Source of the DNA: Luteibacter jiangsuensis
GTDB taxonomy: Bacteria > Pseudomonadota > Gammaproteobacteria > Xanthomonadales > Rhodanobacteraceae
Assembly (NCBI RefSeq): GCF_030812295.1
Contig: NZ_JAUSSK010000002.1
Span: 836,001 to 900,000 of the forward strand
DNA length: 64,000 bases
Direction: 5' to 3'
The translations under genes were made by a program, and so were the position numbers. Positions 8,740 through 17,842 of the stretch are shown here, piece after piece; position 1 is the first letter of the stretch; every line of letters begins with the position of its first letter. The notes under the pieces are model-generated. The model had not been told where the DNA came from. It did no database searches and worked only from the letters and a program-made list of their open reading frames with translations.

Positions 8740-9740
8740 CAGCGGGATTGCCTGCGGTTCTTGAGCTGGTCCACGAGCACGGCGATCAGCAGGATCGCAC
8801 CGCGGACCAGGTACTGGTAGAAGGCGTCGATGTTCATGAGGCTCATCGCATTCTGCACGGTGCCCATGATGAGGACGCCAACGAGCACGCCGCTGATGCT
8901 CGCACGGCCACCCATCAGGGAGACACCGCCCAGTACGCAGGCCGAGATGACGTTGAGCTCGAAGCCTTCGCCCGCGTTGGGCTGGCCGCTGGTCATGCGC
9001 GAGGCGAGGATGATGCCGGCCAGCGCGGCGACGAGGCCCTGGATGAGGAAGATGGCGATGCGGACGCGGTCCACCGCCACGCCGGCGAGGCGGGCGGCAT
9101 CGGGATTGCCGCCGATGGCCAGGGTGTTGCGGCCGTAGATGGTCTTGTTGAGCAGCACGCCGAAGACGACGAAGCAGGCCAGGGTGACCCATACCGGCAC
9201 CGGCAGGCTGAGGAACTCGGCGCTGCCCAGGGTGAAGAAGGCTTCACTGGTGACGCCCACGGCCTGGCCGTGCGAGGCGATGAAGGCCAGGCCGCGCACG
9301 ATTTCCATCGTGGCCAGCGTGGTGATCAGCGCGTTGATCTTGAGCTTGGCGATGACCGCGCCGTTGACGAAGCCCACCAGCGCACCCGCGACCAGGCTGG
9401 CGCCGATGCCGATCACCACGCTGCCCGTGGCGTTGGAAACGATCGCGCAGAACACGCCCGCGAAGGCCACGGTCGAACCCACCGAAAGGTCGAAGTCGCG
9501 CGATGCCAGGCAGAACATCATGGTGCAGGCGACCATGCCGATCTGCGATACGGACAGGGCCAACCCGACCACGTTGTCCCACGAAAAGAAGTACTGCACG
9601 GTCATGCTCAGTACGGCGAACAGCACGACGAAGATGCCGATCAGGCTGTAGTCGTCGACGATCTGCCATAGCAGGGCGCGGTGGCGTGCCTCGGGCGTCT
9701 CGCGGGTCGCGGCGATGGCGGCGGCGTTGGGCTCGGTCAT
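8739..9740 (-). CDS. araH: Sugar ABC transporter permease, AraH-like
   Basis: A 333-residue inner-membrane permease of the RbsC/AraH/XylH family with about ten hydrophobic segments. Long stretches are recognisably AraH: VACTMMFCLASRDFDLSVGS, VIAKLKINALITTLATMEIV, YGRNTLAIGGNPDAARLAGV and ILASRMTSGQPNAGEG. It is encoded three bases after araG and one base overlaps the lactonase start. AraFGH of E. coli imports L-arabinose and also carries D-galactose weakly; here the downstream enzymes point to D-galactose, possibly with arabinose as a second substrate. Confidence 0.9.
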   Translation of the reverse strand: MTEPNAAAIAATRETPEARHRALLWQIVDDYSLIGIFVVLFAVLSMTVQYFFSWDNVVGLALSVSQIGMVACTMMFCLASRDFDLSVGSTVAFAGVFCAIVSNATGSVVIGIGASLVAGALVGFVNGAVIAKLKINALITTLATMEIVRGLAFIASHGQAVGVTSEAFFTLGSAEFLSLPVPVWVTLACFVVFGVLLNKTIYGRNTLAIGGNPDAARLAGVAVDRVRIAIFLIQGLVAALAGIILASRMTSGQPNAGEGFELNVISACVLGGVSLMGGRASISGVLVGVLIMGTVQNAMSLMNIDAFYQYLVRGAILLIAVLVDQLKNRRQSR

Positions 9741-9743
9741 GGG

Positions 9744-11270
9744 TCAGGCATTCCTTATCGGGGTGGATCCCGCGCTTTCGGGCAGGGCGGCGGCGAGGAC
9801 GTTCTGCTCGTTCGCCGAGGCGCGGTCGAACTGGGCGGTGATGCGGCCACGGCACATGGTGACGACACGGTCGGAGACGCCGAGTACCTCGGGCAACTCG
9901 CTGGAGATCATCACCACGGCCACGCCGCGCGCGGCCAGTTCGTAGAGCACGTTGTAGATCTCGTTCTTCGCGCCGACGTCGATGCCGCGGGTCGGCTCGT
10001 CGACGATCAGCACGCGCAGGTCCTTCTCGGCCAGCCAGCGCGAGAGCACGGCTTTTTGCTGGTTGCCGCCGGAGAGCAGGCGGATTTCCTGCCGGCGGTG
10101 CGGGGTGCGGATGCGCAGGCGCTCGATATAGTGGTCGGCGGTCCTGGCCTCGTTGCGGTCGTTGACGAAGAGACCCGCGGTGAGGTGGTTGCGCCGCGCG
10201 CTGATGTTGATGTTCTCCGATACCGAGCGCACGCCGATGATGCCGTCTTCCTTGCGATCCTCCGGACAGAACACGAGGCCGTGCCGGATGGCGTCGCGGA
10301 TGTGCGAGGCCTTGATGCTCTGCCCATCCACGCGAACTTCCCCGGCGGTACGCCGGTCGGCCCCGTAGATCACGCGCATGGTCTCGGAGCGGCCGGCGCC
10401 GACCAGGCCGAAGAAGCCGACGATTTCCCCGGCGCGTACCTCGAAGCTCACGGGCAGGGGCGCCGCCCGGCCGGTCACGTTCTTCACCGAGAGGCGAACC
10501 TCGCCGTGATCGCGCGGCTGGTAGCCGAAGATATCGCTGATCTCGCGGCCGACCATGCGCTGCACGAGTGCGTCGCGGGTCACGCCTTCCAGCGCGTCGA
10601 AATCGGCGACCTTGCGGCCGTCGCGAAAAATCGTCGCGGCATCGCAGAGTTCGAAGATCTCGTCGAGGCGGTGCGAGATGTAGATCATCGCCTTGCCCTG
10701 CGTGCGCAGGTCGCGGACGAGGCGGAAGAGCACGTCGGTCTCGCGATGGGACAACGAGCTGGTGGGTTCGTCCAGGGCGAGGATCTTCGCATCGCGCAGG
10801 ATCGCCTTGACGATCTCCACCATCTGCCGCTGACCGATGGAAAGCTGCTTCAGCTTCGCCCGGGGATCGAGGTCCACGCCCAGCGCATCGAGGCGCTCGC
10901 GTGTCCAGGCCAGTGCGCGGTGGCGGTCGACAAGGCCGAAGCGCGTGGGCAAGCGGCCGAGCAGCAGGTTCTCCATGACCGACAGTTCCGGCACGTACTG
11001 GAGTTCCTGGTGGATCACCGCCACGCCCGCATCGATCGCATCGGCCGCCTTGCGGAAGTGCCGTACCTGTCCATCGATCGCGACTTCACCCTCGTCGGGA
11101 ATGTATTCCCCGCCGAGGATCTTCATCATGGTCGACTTGCCCGCGCCGTTTTCGCCGAGCAGGCCGTGCACGCTGCCGGCGCGCACGGCGAAACCGACAT
11201 CGCCGAGCGCACGCACGCCGGGAAAGGTCTTCCCGATGTGGCGGAACTCGAGGCGCGGGGCGTCCGTCAT
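9744..11270 (-). CDS. araG: Sugar ABC transporter ATP-binding protein, AraG-like
   Basis: A 508-residue duplicated ATPase that drives the AraFGH importer. The first half has a full Walker A (GENGAGKST, about 39-47), signature [11 protein letters not shown] and Walker [12 protein letters not shown]. The second half has the degenerate nucleotide site usual for this family (GLVGAGRSE), signature [11 protein letters not shown] and [15 protein letters not shown]. The start MTDAPRLEF lies two bases downstream of the araF stop. Size and motif order match E. coli AraG (504 residues). Confidence 0.93.
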   Translation of the reverse strand: MTDAPRLEFRHIGKTFPGVRALGDVGFAVRAGSVHGLLGENGAGKSTMMKILGGEYIPDEGEVAIDGQVRHFRKAADAIDAGVAVIHQELQYVPELSVMENLLLGRLPTRFGLVDRHRALAWTRERLDALGVDLDPRAKLKQLSIGQRQMVEIVKAILRDAKILALDEPTSSLSHRETDVLFRLVRDLRTQGKAMIYISHRLDEIFELCDAATIFRDGRKVADFDALEGVTRDALVQRMVGREISDIFGYQPRDHGEVRLSVKNVTGRAAPLPVSFEVRAGEIVGFFGLVGAGRSETMRVIYGADRRTAGEVRVDGQSIKASHIRDAIRHGLVFCPEDRKEDGIIGVRSVSENINISARRNHLTAGLFVNDRNEARTADHYIERLRIRTPHRRQEIRLLSGGNQQKAVLSRWLAEKDLRVLIVDEPTRGIDVGAKNEIYNVLYELAARGVAVVMISSELPEVLGVSDRVVTMCRGRITAQFDRASANEQNVLAAALPESAGSTPIRNA

Positions 11271-11272
11271 CG

Positions 11273-12265
11273 TCAAAGCCCCATGTCCTTGCGGATCTCC
11301 GCGGCGTTGGCGCGGGTGATCAGTTGGCCGGTGGTGAAGGTGAGCTGCGGCGGCGCCTTGCCGTTCTTGATCCACTCGTACATGTTCACCGACGTCTCAT
11401 AGCCGTGGCGCTTCGGGCTGATCAGCACGCTGCCGAAGAAGCCGGTCGGCTGCGCCTTGGCGAACTCGTTGAGCGCCGACTTGCTGCCGCCGATGCCCAC
11501 GCCGATCATGTTGTCGGCGCGGAAGTTGCGCCCTTCGGCCGCGCGCACGGCACCGAGCACGGCTTCGTCGTTGAGGCCGAACGCGATCCAGTGCTTGTAC
11601 TTCGGGTTCTGCGTGATCGCGATGTTCGCCGCGTTGAAAGCATTCTCGGTGTCCGTCTTGGCCTGCGGCGCGTTGACCACGTTGGCCTTGGGGAAGCCGG
11701 CCGCGGTGAGTGCGGCGATGGCGCCGTCGGTGCGCTCCTTGGCCGTCGGCAGCTGGTCGTATGAGATGCGAAGCGCTCCGGTTTCCTCCGGCTTCCAGCC
11801 ACGCTTCTTCATTTCCGCGGCGATCGCCTCGCCGACCTGCTCGCCGATCTTCGAAGCGGAGATGCCCATGTGGGGGACGGATTCGATCGGGTTGCCGGCG
11901 CCGTCGACGAGGCGGTCGTCCACCGTCATCAGCTTGAGCTTGTCGATCTTCGCCTTGGCCACGATCGAGGGGCCGAGCTTCACGTCGGGCGTGCAGATGA
12001 TGAAACCCTGGGCATGCTGCGACTTCAGGTTGTCGATGGCGGTGAGGACCTGGCCGCCGTCCGGAGCGCCGATCTTCACCAGGGTGAAGCCCTTTTCCTT
12101 GGCCGCCTGTTCGGCGTACTTCCACTCGTCCTGGAACCAGGGTTCCTCGGGCTGCTTCACCACGAAGCCGATCTTCACCGGGTCGTCGGCGGCGAAAGCG
12201 GGCGCGGCGGTCACAGCCAGCGCCAGGGCGAGGGCGCGGAGGCCCAGGGCGATCTTCGTCTTCAT
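11273..12265 (-). CDS. araF: Periplasmic sugar-binding protein, AraF-like
   Basis: A 330-residue periplasmic binding protein of the type I (ribose/galactose/arabinose) fold. The signal peptide is cleaved after AFA at about residue 25, leaving [23 protein letters not shown], which is the AraF N-terminus. Other AraF-like stretches are [25 protein letters not shown], and [14 protein letters not shown] near the C-terminus. It is the first transporter gene after dgoK (43-base gap, with GGAAGG-like ribosome binding sequence) and supplies ligand to AraGH. E. coli AraF binds both L-arabinose and D-galactose, which suits the catabolic genes in this operon. Confidence 0.92.
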   Translation of the reverse strand: MKTKIALGLRALALALAVTAAPAFAADDPVKIGFVVKQPEEPWFQDEWKYAEQAAKEKGFTLVKIGAPDGGQVLTAIDNLKSQHAQGFIICTPDVKLGPSIVAKAKIDKLKLMTVDDRLVDGAGNPIESVPHMGISASKIGEQVGEAIAAEMKKRGWKPEETGALRISYDQLPTAKERTDGAIAALTAAGFPKANVVNAPQAKTDTENAFNAANIAITQNPKYKHWIAFGLNDEAVLGAVRAAEGRNFRADNMIGVGIGGSKSALNEFAKAQPTGFFGSVLISPKRHGYETSVNMYEWIKNGKAPPQLTFTTGQLITRANAAEIRKDMGL

Positions 12266-12308
12266 GCGTTCCTTCCTCGGGTGATTCGGATGGCCATAAG
12301 CCGTGTCG

Positions 12309-13307
12309 TCAGTCGACCAGCCCGCGGCGGCGGGCGACGGCGATGGCGCCGTATCCCGCGAGGTCGCGTTGCTCGTCGTCGCCCAGCACGGTGACCGTGC
12401 CGGAGAAGAAATCGTCGCCTTCGACCAGCCGGCCGATGGCCTCGCGCAGGATCGGCTTGCCGCTGACGACGAAGCGCGTGCCCGGGCTCATCCGGATCGC
12501 GCTGGAATTCTTGAGGGTGAGCAGGTCCGAACCGAGCACCGCGCCAAGCAGGAAGTTGGCGCGCGCATTGGCGTCGTACACGGCGAACTGGTCGAGGATG
12601 CGCACGCTGAAGCAGGCGCGGCCCAGGCCGATTTTCTTCGCCGAGGCGGCCCCGGCCAGCAGCATCTCGGGGTCGATGCGCTTGGCGAAACCGTCCTTGA
12701 GCGAACCGGCCAGGATGGTGTCGTGAGAAATGACGTGCAGCAGTTCGCCGGCCAGCGTGGTGACGCAGCCGTCGATGCGGCGCTTCGCGTCGATGCTGAC
12801 GAACTTGGAATGCGAGCCGGGCAAGACGATGACCGTGGGCTCGTCGAGCTTCAACCGTTCGACCAGCGCGAAGGACTCCACTTCCTCGCCGCGCATCATG
12901 TCCATCGCCTCGCAATTGTGCAGGCCGATGTGGTCCACCGCGTTGCGTACGCCGGGCACGAACCAGATCGGCTCGTGCCACACGTTCGCGATGAGGCTCT
13001 CGCGCATGGCGGCAGCGAGATCGTCGATGCCGGCGGCCGCCACAACGTGCGGAATTTCGCAGAGCCCGACGTTCGAGGTGATCATGCCGGAGGCGATGGC
13101 GCGGCCGATGTCGGCCTTGTCGATGTTCGCCGCCGCGAGGGCTTCGGCGATCGTTTCGCGCACGCCTTCCTCGAGCTTCGCCGTGCTGCCCGTGATGGCG
13201 GTGTCGCGTACGCCGACCTGCCGGGCGGCCTGTCCGGCCACGACGCCGTCGTGCCAGACGGTGACGCGGGTGTTGGTGGTTCCGGTGTCGACGGTGAGGA
13301 TGTTCAT
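12309..13307 (-). CDS. dgoK: 2-dehydro-3-deoxygalactonokinase
   Basis: A 332-residue sugar-acid kinase that phosphorylates 2-dehydro-3-deoxy-D-galactonate at C6. The N-terminal phosphate loop is ILTVDTGTTNTRVTVW (DTGTTN at about 6-11), and the family-typical segments ASGMITSNVGLCEIPH, DMMRGEEVESFAL and VLPGSHSKFV are all present; together they identify the DgoK family and exclude other ASKHA kinases. The start MNILTVDTG is preferred over an ATG eight codons upstream because it gives the standard N-terminus. It is the first gene of the operon and faces the LysR gene across a 104-base control region. Confidence 0.92.
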   Translation of the reverse strand: MNILTVDTGTTNTRVTVWHDGVVAGQAARQVGVRDTAITGSTAKLEEGVRETIAEALAAANIDKADIGRAIASGMITSNVGLCEIPHVVAAAGIDDLAAAMRESLIANVWHEPIWFVPGVRNAVDHIGLHNCEAMDMMRGEEVESFALVERLKLDEPTVIVLPGSHSKFVSIDAKRRIDGCVTTLAGELLHVISHDTILAGSLKDGFAKRIDPEMLLAGAASAKKIGLGRACFSVRILDQFAVYDANARANFLLGAVLGSDLLTLKNSSAIRMSPGTRFVVSGKPILREAIGRLVEGDDFFSGTVTVLGDDEQRDLAGYGAIAVARRRGLVD

Positions 13308-13411
13308 CGAAGGTCCGTTCGAAAGCGCCATGGATTGTTGGCGTTGCCTGCCGAGGCAGGCAAACTAGAAATTCTTCGGGGTTTCCCCAAGTTTTTTTGA
13401 ACGAGTCCGCA
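13308..13411. promoter_or_regulatory. Divergent control region between dgoK and the LysR gene, with two inverted repeats
   Basis: The 104-base gap must hold both promoters. It contains a perfect 7-base inverted repeat GCCTGCC-GA-GGCAGGC at 13346-13361 and a second symmetric element CTTCGGGG-TTT-CCCCAAG (one base off perfect) at 13374-13391, close to the LysR start. LysR proteins of the GcvA type usually bind two neighbouring sites in such divergent regions. The first repeat lies in what is probably the dgoK leader and could instead form an RNA hairpin. No convincing -35/-10 pair was found by eye. Confidence 0.6.
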
Positions 13412-14287
13412 ATGAAGCGCTCATTACCCCTCCATGCCGTGCGCGTGTTCGAGCTTGCAGCGCAGCATATGAGCTTCACCAAGGCGGGCGAGGAACTCTC
13501 GCTGACCGCTGCGGCGGTGAGTGCGCAAGTCAAGTTGCTGGAGTCGTACCTCGGCGCGCCGCTCTTTGTGCGAAGCAACAATCGGCTGTCGCTCACGGCG
13601 GCGGGCGAGAATTATTTTCCGCGCGTTCGTGACGTTTTTCGTGCGCTGCAACATGCCACGGACCAGGTGATGGGGCAGCGCAATGCTTCCTTGCGGGTCT
13701 CGGTGCCGCCCACCTTCGGTACGAAATGGCTGGTGCCGAGGCTGTTCCGCTTCTTCGCCAGACATCCGGACATCGCCGTGGAAGTGGTCACCGACGGTGG
13801 CGACGAGGGTGGCTGGGACCTGGCCATCGACGATCGCGTGAACGAAGGCGCCGGGCAGTCGATCCTCGTGGTGAGTGGCTACACGCCAGTCTGTGCCCCC
13901 GCACTCGCCGAACAGGTTCGCGGACCGGCGGACCTGCCCGCACAGATGCTCCTGCACGAACGTCCGGGACGCCGTGCCGCGGCGGCGACAGGATGGGACC
14001 AGTGGTTCGAGCGTGCGGGCGTCGAACCGGGGCCGGTGTCGCGCGAGATGGGTTTCAGCGACGGCACGATGATGCTCCAGGCGGCGATCGAGGGGCAGGG
14101 CGTGGCGCTGGCGCAGGAGCTGCTGGTGGCCTACGACCTGGCCGCGGGCCGGCTCGTGGCTCCGTTCCACCTGGCGTTGCCGTTGCATCACACCTACTAC
14201 CTGGCGGTGTCCCGCGATGCCGAGCCGCGCGAGGAAACCACCGTCTTCCGCGACTGGCTTTTCGCCGAGATCACGGCAGCCGGTTGA
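13412..14287 (+). CDS. LysR-family transcriptional regulator (GcvA type), probable regulator of the galactose operon
   Basis: A 291-residue regulator. The N-terminal winged helix-turn-helix (about residues 7-62) reads LPLHAVRVFELAAQHMSFTKAGEELSLTAAAVSAQVKLLE in outline, with the GcvA-subgroup pattern LF.R..N.L.LT.AG..Y.P. The effector-binding domain follows from about residue 90 (LRVSVPPTFGTKWLVPRL). The start was set at ATG 13412 instead of an in-frame TTG five codons upstream. Divergent placement from dgoK implies control of the dgo/ara operon; galactonate or a keto-deoxy intermediate is the natural inducer candidate, but nothing in the sequence identifies it. Confidence 0.88.
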   Translation: MKRSLPLHAVRVFELAAQHMSFTKAGEELSLTAAAVSAQVKLLESYLGAPLFVRSNNRLSLTAAGENYFPRVRDVFRALQHATDQVMGQRNASLRVSVPPTFGTKWLVPRLFRFFARHPDIAVEVVTDGGDEGGWDLAIDDRVNEGAGQSILVVSGYTPVCAPALAEQVRGPADLPAQMLLHERPGRRAAAATGWDQWFERAGVEPGPVSREMGFSDGTMMLQAAIEGQGVALAQELLVAYDLAAGRLVAPFHLALPLHHTYYLAVSRDAEPREETTVFRDWLFAEITAAG

Positions 14288-14296
14288 CTGGAGCCG

Positions 14297-14424
14297 GGTG
14301 GGAGCCGCTTCACTTGTGGGAGCCGACAAATCGGCAAGCTGGCCGGGTTCTGGTGGGAGCCGACCCTGCCGGCGATCTGCATTCCCGTGGGATCGCCGCT
14401 GAAGCGGCTCCCACCATTCCCATG
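14297..14424. repeat. REP-like cluster
   Basis: Four partly degenerate units of the TCCCAC/GTGGGA repeat family fill the gap between the LysR gene and dedA. GTGGGAGCCG half units occur at about 14299 and 14317, a GCCGACCCTGCCGGC unit at 14351-14380, and a full GATCGCCGCTGAAGCGGCTC unit with CCCAC tail at 14390-14415 in opposite orientation. Both flanking genes end into this region, so it may terminate transcription from both sides. Confidence 0.75.
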
Positions 14425-14451
14425 GTCCCGCAGGCCTCACGATGACCGTGC

Positions 14452-15066
14452 TCAGCAGTCCCGCGCGGCCTTCTTGCGGCGCCACCAGATGACGCCCAGC
14501 ACGACCAGCGCGGCGGCGATCGCCAACCATACGCCGGTCTGCCCGCGATGGATCCACATCGCCAGCCACTCGTGGTTGTGCGCGCCGAAATACCCCAGGT
14601 AGACCCACAGCGGCACGCTGATGGCGGCGGCGAGACCGTCCAGGAGCAGGAAGCGGAAGAAGCCGACGCGATGGGTGGCCCCGGCAGTGATGAACACCGC
14701 GGTGCGCATGCCCGGAAGGAAGCGGGCGACGAACATCATGCGGTTGCCGTAGCGCTCGAATTTCTCCTGCACCTTGGCATAGCGCTCCGGCGTGAGCAGG
14801 CGCGCGACGAGGCGCCAGCTCATGATCCGCCCGCCGAAGTGACGGCCGAGCAGGAACATCGTGGAATCGCCCACGAGCACGCCGGCCATGCCCACGCCGA
14901 CCATCGTATGGACGTCGCCGTAGCCCAGCCCGGTGATGATGCCGCCAGCGACGAGGGTGATGTCCTCGGGCAAGGGGATGCCTGCCCCGCAGAGCATCAG
15001 GGCGAAGAAGACGGCGAGGTAACCGTTCCTTCCGAAGAAATCGACGAGGTCGTTGAGCAGGTCCAT
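14452..15066 (-). CDS. DedA-family membrane protein
   Basis: A 204-residue integral membrane protein of the DedA/VTT family. Marks are the re-entrant-loop motif CGAGIPLPEDITLVAGG near residue 27, the second conserved stretch FERYGNRMMFVARFLPGMRTAVFITAGA near 105, and a C-terminal basic tail (WWRRKKAARDC). DedA proteins translocate undecaprenyl phosphate or phospholipids and affect cationic peptide resistance and membrane potential. The start MDLLNDLVDFF was chosen; the reading frame upstream of it is non-hydrophobic and overlaps the dnaG end. It follows dnaG at 91 bases on the same strand, in the place where rpoD is often found. Confidence 0.88.
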   Translation of the reverse strand: MDLLNDLVDFFGRNGYLAVFFALMLCGAGIPLPEDITLVAGGIITGLGYGDVHTMVGVGMAGVLVGDSTMFLLGRHFGGRIMSWRLVARLLTPERYAKVQEKFERYGNRMMFVARFLPGMRTAVFITAGATHRVGFFRFLLLDGLAAAISVPLWVYLGYFGAHNHEWLAMWIHRGQTGVWLAIAAALVVLGVIWWRRKKAARDC

Positions 15067-15157
15067 CAGTGGCGCGCGAATCCGGCTGGGGCCGGTCCCT
15101 TGGAGGAACGAGGCCGGGATGATCCCACGGATCGCGTTACGCCCACGATGCGGCGCA

Positions 15158-16900
15158 TCATTCGCCGTCCGCCGGGGCGGGGGTGGCGCGGGCGGCGAGG
15201 AGGACACGAAGTTCGGCTTTTTCCGTGTCGTCGAGCGCCCCTTCACGGCTGCGGGCGATCAGGGTATCGCGACGTTGTGTCGTGACCTGGCGTTGCATCT
15301 GTGCCAGGGCGTCGAGGAATTCCACGCGCTGCATGTCCGCCTCGCCGATGACTTCCGCCTGCATGAGCTTTTGCAGGGAGGGGTATTCGGGGCGGTCCAT
15401 GAAGTGTTCGACGAGCACGGCGGGATTGATGCCCGGCCGCGCGCGGGCCAGGTCGATCAGTTCGGCGAGCAGGCCGACGCCGGGCCGTTCCAGGCGCAGG
15501 AACGGGTAGGGCGGCTCCACCTCTTCGGCCAGTGAAGGCTGGGCGAGGAGCAAGGTGATGGCGCTGCGCACGAGGCTGCGTTGCACGTTGGCCGGGCGCG
15601 ACGCCGAGGGGCGGGACGGCCCCGGCTCTGGCTCCAGCACGGCGCGGGCCCCGGTACGGCGCTCCAGCTCCTGCGCCATCAGGTCGCGGAAAGCGCCATC
15701 GGGCAGCTTGGCGATCAGTGGGCGTGCGCGTTCCGCGAGACGCGCGCGCCCGTCGATCCGGGTGACGTCGACATCGCGGGCCAGTTCCTCGAAGAAATAC
15801 TCCGACATCGGCATGGATTCCTTCATGCGCTTCTCGAAGCCCTCCTTGCCTTCCTTGCGCACGAGGGTATCCGGGTCTTCACCGTCGGGCAGGAACAGGA
15901 AATGGGCCTGGCGGCCGTCGCGCATGCGCGGCAGGATCGATTCCAGCGCGCGCCATGCGGCCTGGCGGCCGGCGCGGTCGCCGTCGAAACAGAAATACAC
16001 GTCCGGCGCGGCGCGGAACAGCACCTCGGCATGCTCGGGCGTGGTCGCCGTGCCCAGCGTGGCGACAGCGATGGGCAGGCCGGCCTGGTGGAGTGCGATG
16101 ACGTCCATGTAGCCCTCCACCACCATGATCCGGGTGAGGTGCTGGTGGGCCTGCTTCACCTGCCACAGGGCGAACAACTCGCGGCCCTTGTGGAAGAGCG
16201 GGGTCTCGGGTGAGTTGAGGTATTTCGGGCTCTGGTCCGACGACAGCACGCGTCCGCCGAAGGCGATCACGCGGCCGCGCCGGTCGAGGATCGGGAACAT
16301 CACCCGCTCACGGAAGCGATCGTAGCGGTTGCCCCGCTCGTTGCTGGCGACCATGCCGGCTTCGTTGAGCAACTGACGCCGACGGTCGGAGGTGCCCAGC
16401 GCCTTCAGCACGCCGTCGAAGCCGGCGGGTGCCCAGCCGATGCGGAAGCGCTTGACGATCTCGTCGTCGAGGCCGCGCCGGTCGACATAGGCGCGCGCCT
16501 CGGCGCTGTTGTCGAGTTCGCGCTGGTAGAAGCTGGCGGCATCGTCGAGCAGGGAGTAGAGGTCGCTGCGGTCTTCACGCGGCTTATCGTCCCGGCCACC
16601 CTCGTAGGGCACCTTCATGCCTACCGACTGGGCGAGTTCCTCGATGGCGTCGGGGAATTCGAGGCGGTCGTAATCCATGATGAACTTGATCGCGCTGCCA
16701 TGCGCGCCGCAGCCGAAGCAGTGGAAGAACTGCTTCTGCGGGCTCACGTAGAACGACGGCGAGCGCTCGTTGTGGAAGGGGCAGCATGCGGTCCATTCGC
16801 GCCCGGCCTTCTTCAGCGGCACGCGCCGTTCGATCACGTCGACGATGTCGACGCGAGTCAGCAGTTCATCGATGAAATTGTCGGGAATACGGCCACGCAT
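15158..16900 (-). CDS. dnaG: DNA primase
   Basis: A 580-residue primase. The N-terminal zinc-binding domain has the CHC2 ligands C40, H43, C61 and C64 (CPFH...CFGC). The RNA polymerase core includes the TOPRIM motifs VVEGYMDVIALHQ and CFDGDRAG, and a C-terminal helicase-binding region of about 140 residues follows an Ala/Pro/Ser-rich linker near residue 435. It makes RNA primers for replication. The gene is downstream of rpsU, yqeY and a DUF1328 gene on the same strand, the usual macromolecular-synthesis arrangement, although rpoD does not follow. Confidence 0.96.
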   Translation of the reverse strand: MRGRIPDNFIDELLTRVDIVDVIERRVPLKKAGREWTACCPFHNERSPSFYVSPQKQFFHCFGCGAHGSAIKFIMDYDRLEFPDAIEELAQSVGMKVPYEGGRDDKPREDRSDLYSLLDDAASFYQRELDNSAEARAYVDRRGLDDEIVKRFRIGWAPAGFDGVLKALGTSDRRRQLLNEAGMVASNERGNRYDRFRERVMFPILDRRGRVIAFGGRVLSSDQSPKYLNSPETPLFHKGRELFALWQVKQAHQHLTRIMVVEGYMDVIALHQAGLPIAVATLGTATTPEHAEVLFRAAPDVYFCFDGDRAGRQAAWRALESILPRMRDGRQAHFLFLPDGEDPDTLVRKEGKEGFEKRMKESMPMSEYFFEELARDVDVTRIDGRARLAERARPLIAKLPDGAFRDLMAQELERRTGARAVLEPEPGPSRPSASRPANVQRSLVRSAITLLLAQPSLAEEVEPPYPFLRLERPGVGLLAELIDLARARPGINPAVLVEHFMDRPEYPSLQKLMQAEVIGEADMQRVEFLDALAQMQRQVTTQRRDTLIARSREGALDDTEKAELRVLLAARATPAPADGE

Positions 16901-16951
16901 CAGTCCCCTAGGATGCCATGCATCCGCTTCCGTATGGAGCCTGGCGTGCCC

Positions 16952-17125
16952 TTAGAAGGCAAGCTTGAAGACGCCGATGACGGCCAGGATCGCGATCACG
17001 AACAGGATCAGGAAGATGGCGAAGCACACCTTGGCGATCGTGGCGGCGACGCCCGAGATCTGGCTGAAGCCGAGGGCGCCGGTAACCAGGGCGATAAGGC
17101 CGAAGATGATGGCGTACTTGAGCAT
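16952..17125 (-). CDS. Small DUF1328 (UPF0391, YtjA-like) membrane protein
   Basis: A 57-residue protein beginning [20 protein letters not shown], with two hydrophobic segments (about 4-24 and 31-54) joined by [12 protein letters not shown]. This is the standard DUF1328/YtjA shape, and the short length is normal for the family. A strong ribosome-binding site GGAGG is placed correctly upstream. These proteins are small inner-membrane proteins of unknown function, often stress-linked. It sits between yqeY and dnaG, 51 bases upstream of dnaG, so it is probably read in the same transcript. Confidence 0.85.
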   Translation of the reverse strand: MLKYAIIFGLIALVTGALGFSQISGVAATIAKVCFAIFLILFVIAILAVIGVFKLAF

Positions 17126-17265
17126 GGAAATCCTCCGTCAGGCGCCGGAGGATGGCCCGCCAGCCGCGCCGCGCAGGATGCTGGCAGCGCCGTGGCGAAG
17201 TCGTGAACGGGCAGGTCGGCTCCACCAGGGCCGGTTCCCAACCGGCTCGGCTCCTGCGGAGGCTA

Positions 17266-17709
17266 TCAGGCCAGCCTGGCCTTCACCTTGCCTGCCACGG
17301 CAGCCATGTCCGCGCGGCCGGCGGCCTTTTCCTTGATCAGCGCGACCACCTTGCCCATGTCGCGGGCGGTGGCGGCCCCGGATTCGGTGATGGCGGCATC
17401 GATGATGGCGTCCAGCTCGGCCTCGCCCAGCTTGGCCGGCAGGTAGCCGTCGATCACGCTCATTTCGTAACGCTCGATATCGGCCAGGTCGGTGCGGCCT
17501 GCCTTGTCGTACTGCTCGATCGAATCGCGGCGCTGCTTCTGCATCTTTTCGAGCACGGCGAGCACCTGGTTGTCGTCCAGCTCGATCCGCTCGTCGACCT
17601 CGCGCTGCTTGATCTGCGCCAGGACCAGGCGGATGACGGCCAGGCGGTCCTTTTCACCGCCCTTCATGGCGGCCTTCATGTCTTCGGTGATCTTTGCCTT
17701 GAGGCTCAT
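17266..17709 (-). CDS. yqeY: GatB/YqeY domain protein
   Basis: A 147-residue protein consisting of the helical YqeY domain related to the tail of GatB: MSLKAKITEDMKAAMK, LAVIRLVLAQIKQREVDER, and the C-terminal GKVVALIKEKAAGRADMAAV. The family is full length at about 148 residues. Its function is not settled; it may act in tRNA-dependent amidation or translation quality. It lies between rpsU and dnaG as in many Proteobacteria. The start MSLKAK has GGAGAAAAG just upstream; 15 codons of open frame before it lie over the rpsU terminator hairpin. Confidence 0.9.
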   Translation of the reverse strand: MSLKAKITEDMKAAMKGGEKDRLAVIRLVLAQIKQREVDERIELDDNQVLAVLEKMQKQRRDSIEQYDKAGRTDLADIERYEMSVIDGYLPAKLGEAELDAIIDAAITESGAATARDMGKVVALIKEKAAGRADMAAVAGKVKARLA

Positions 17710-17728
17710 GTCTTTTCTCCGGGACGAC

Positions 17729-17762
17729 GAAAAGCCGGCTTCACCTTTCGGCAAAGCCGGCT
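17729..17762 (-). terminator. Rho-independent terminator after rpsU
   Basis: Read on the minus strand, a 9-base stem AGCCGGCTT/AAGCCGGCT with a 12-base loop is followed at once by TTTTC. It lies between rpsU and yqeY, 80 bases after the rpsU stop, so it should cut most transcripts after rpsU and let a fraction read into yqeY and dnaG. That arrangement is known for the E. coli rpsU-dnaG-rpoD operon. Confidence 0.8.
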
Positions 17763-17842
17763 CGGGATTTCCGCCTGAGTGCGGGGGCAGCGTAAACGCG
17801 CCAACCGCGTTACCATGCCGGCCACGAGGACCGGCTGGTACA

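Noticed and set aside
13424-14608. A 394-codon minus-strand open frame opposite the LysR gene
   Set aside because: It spans the LysR gene and the REP cluster, shows no family similarity and lacks a ribosome-binding site.
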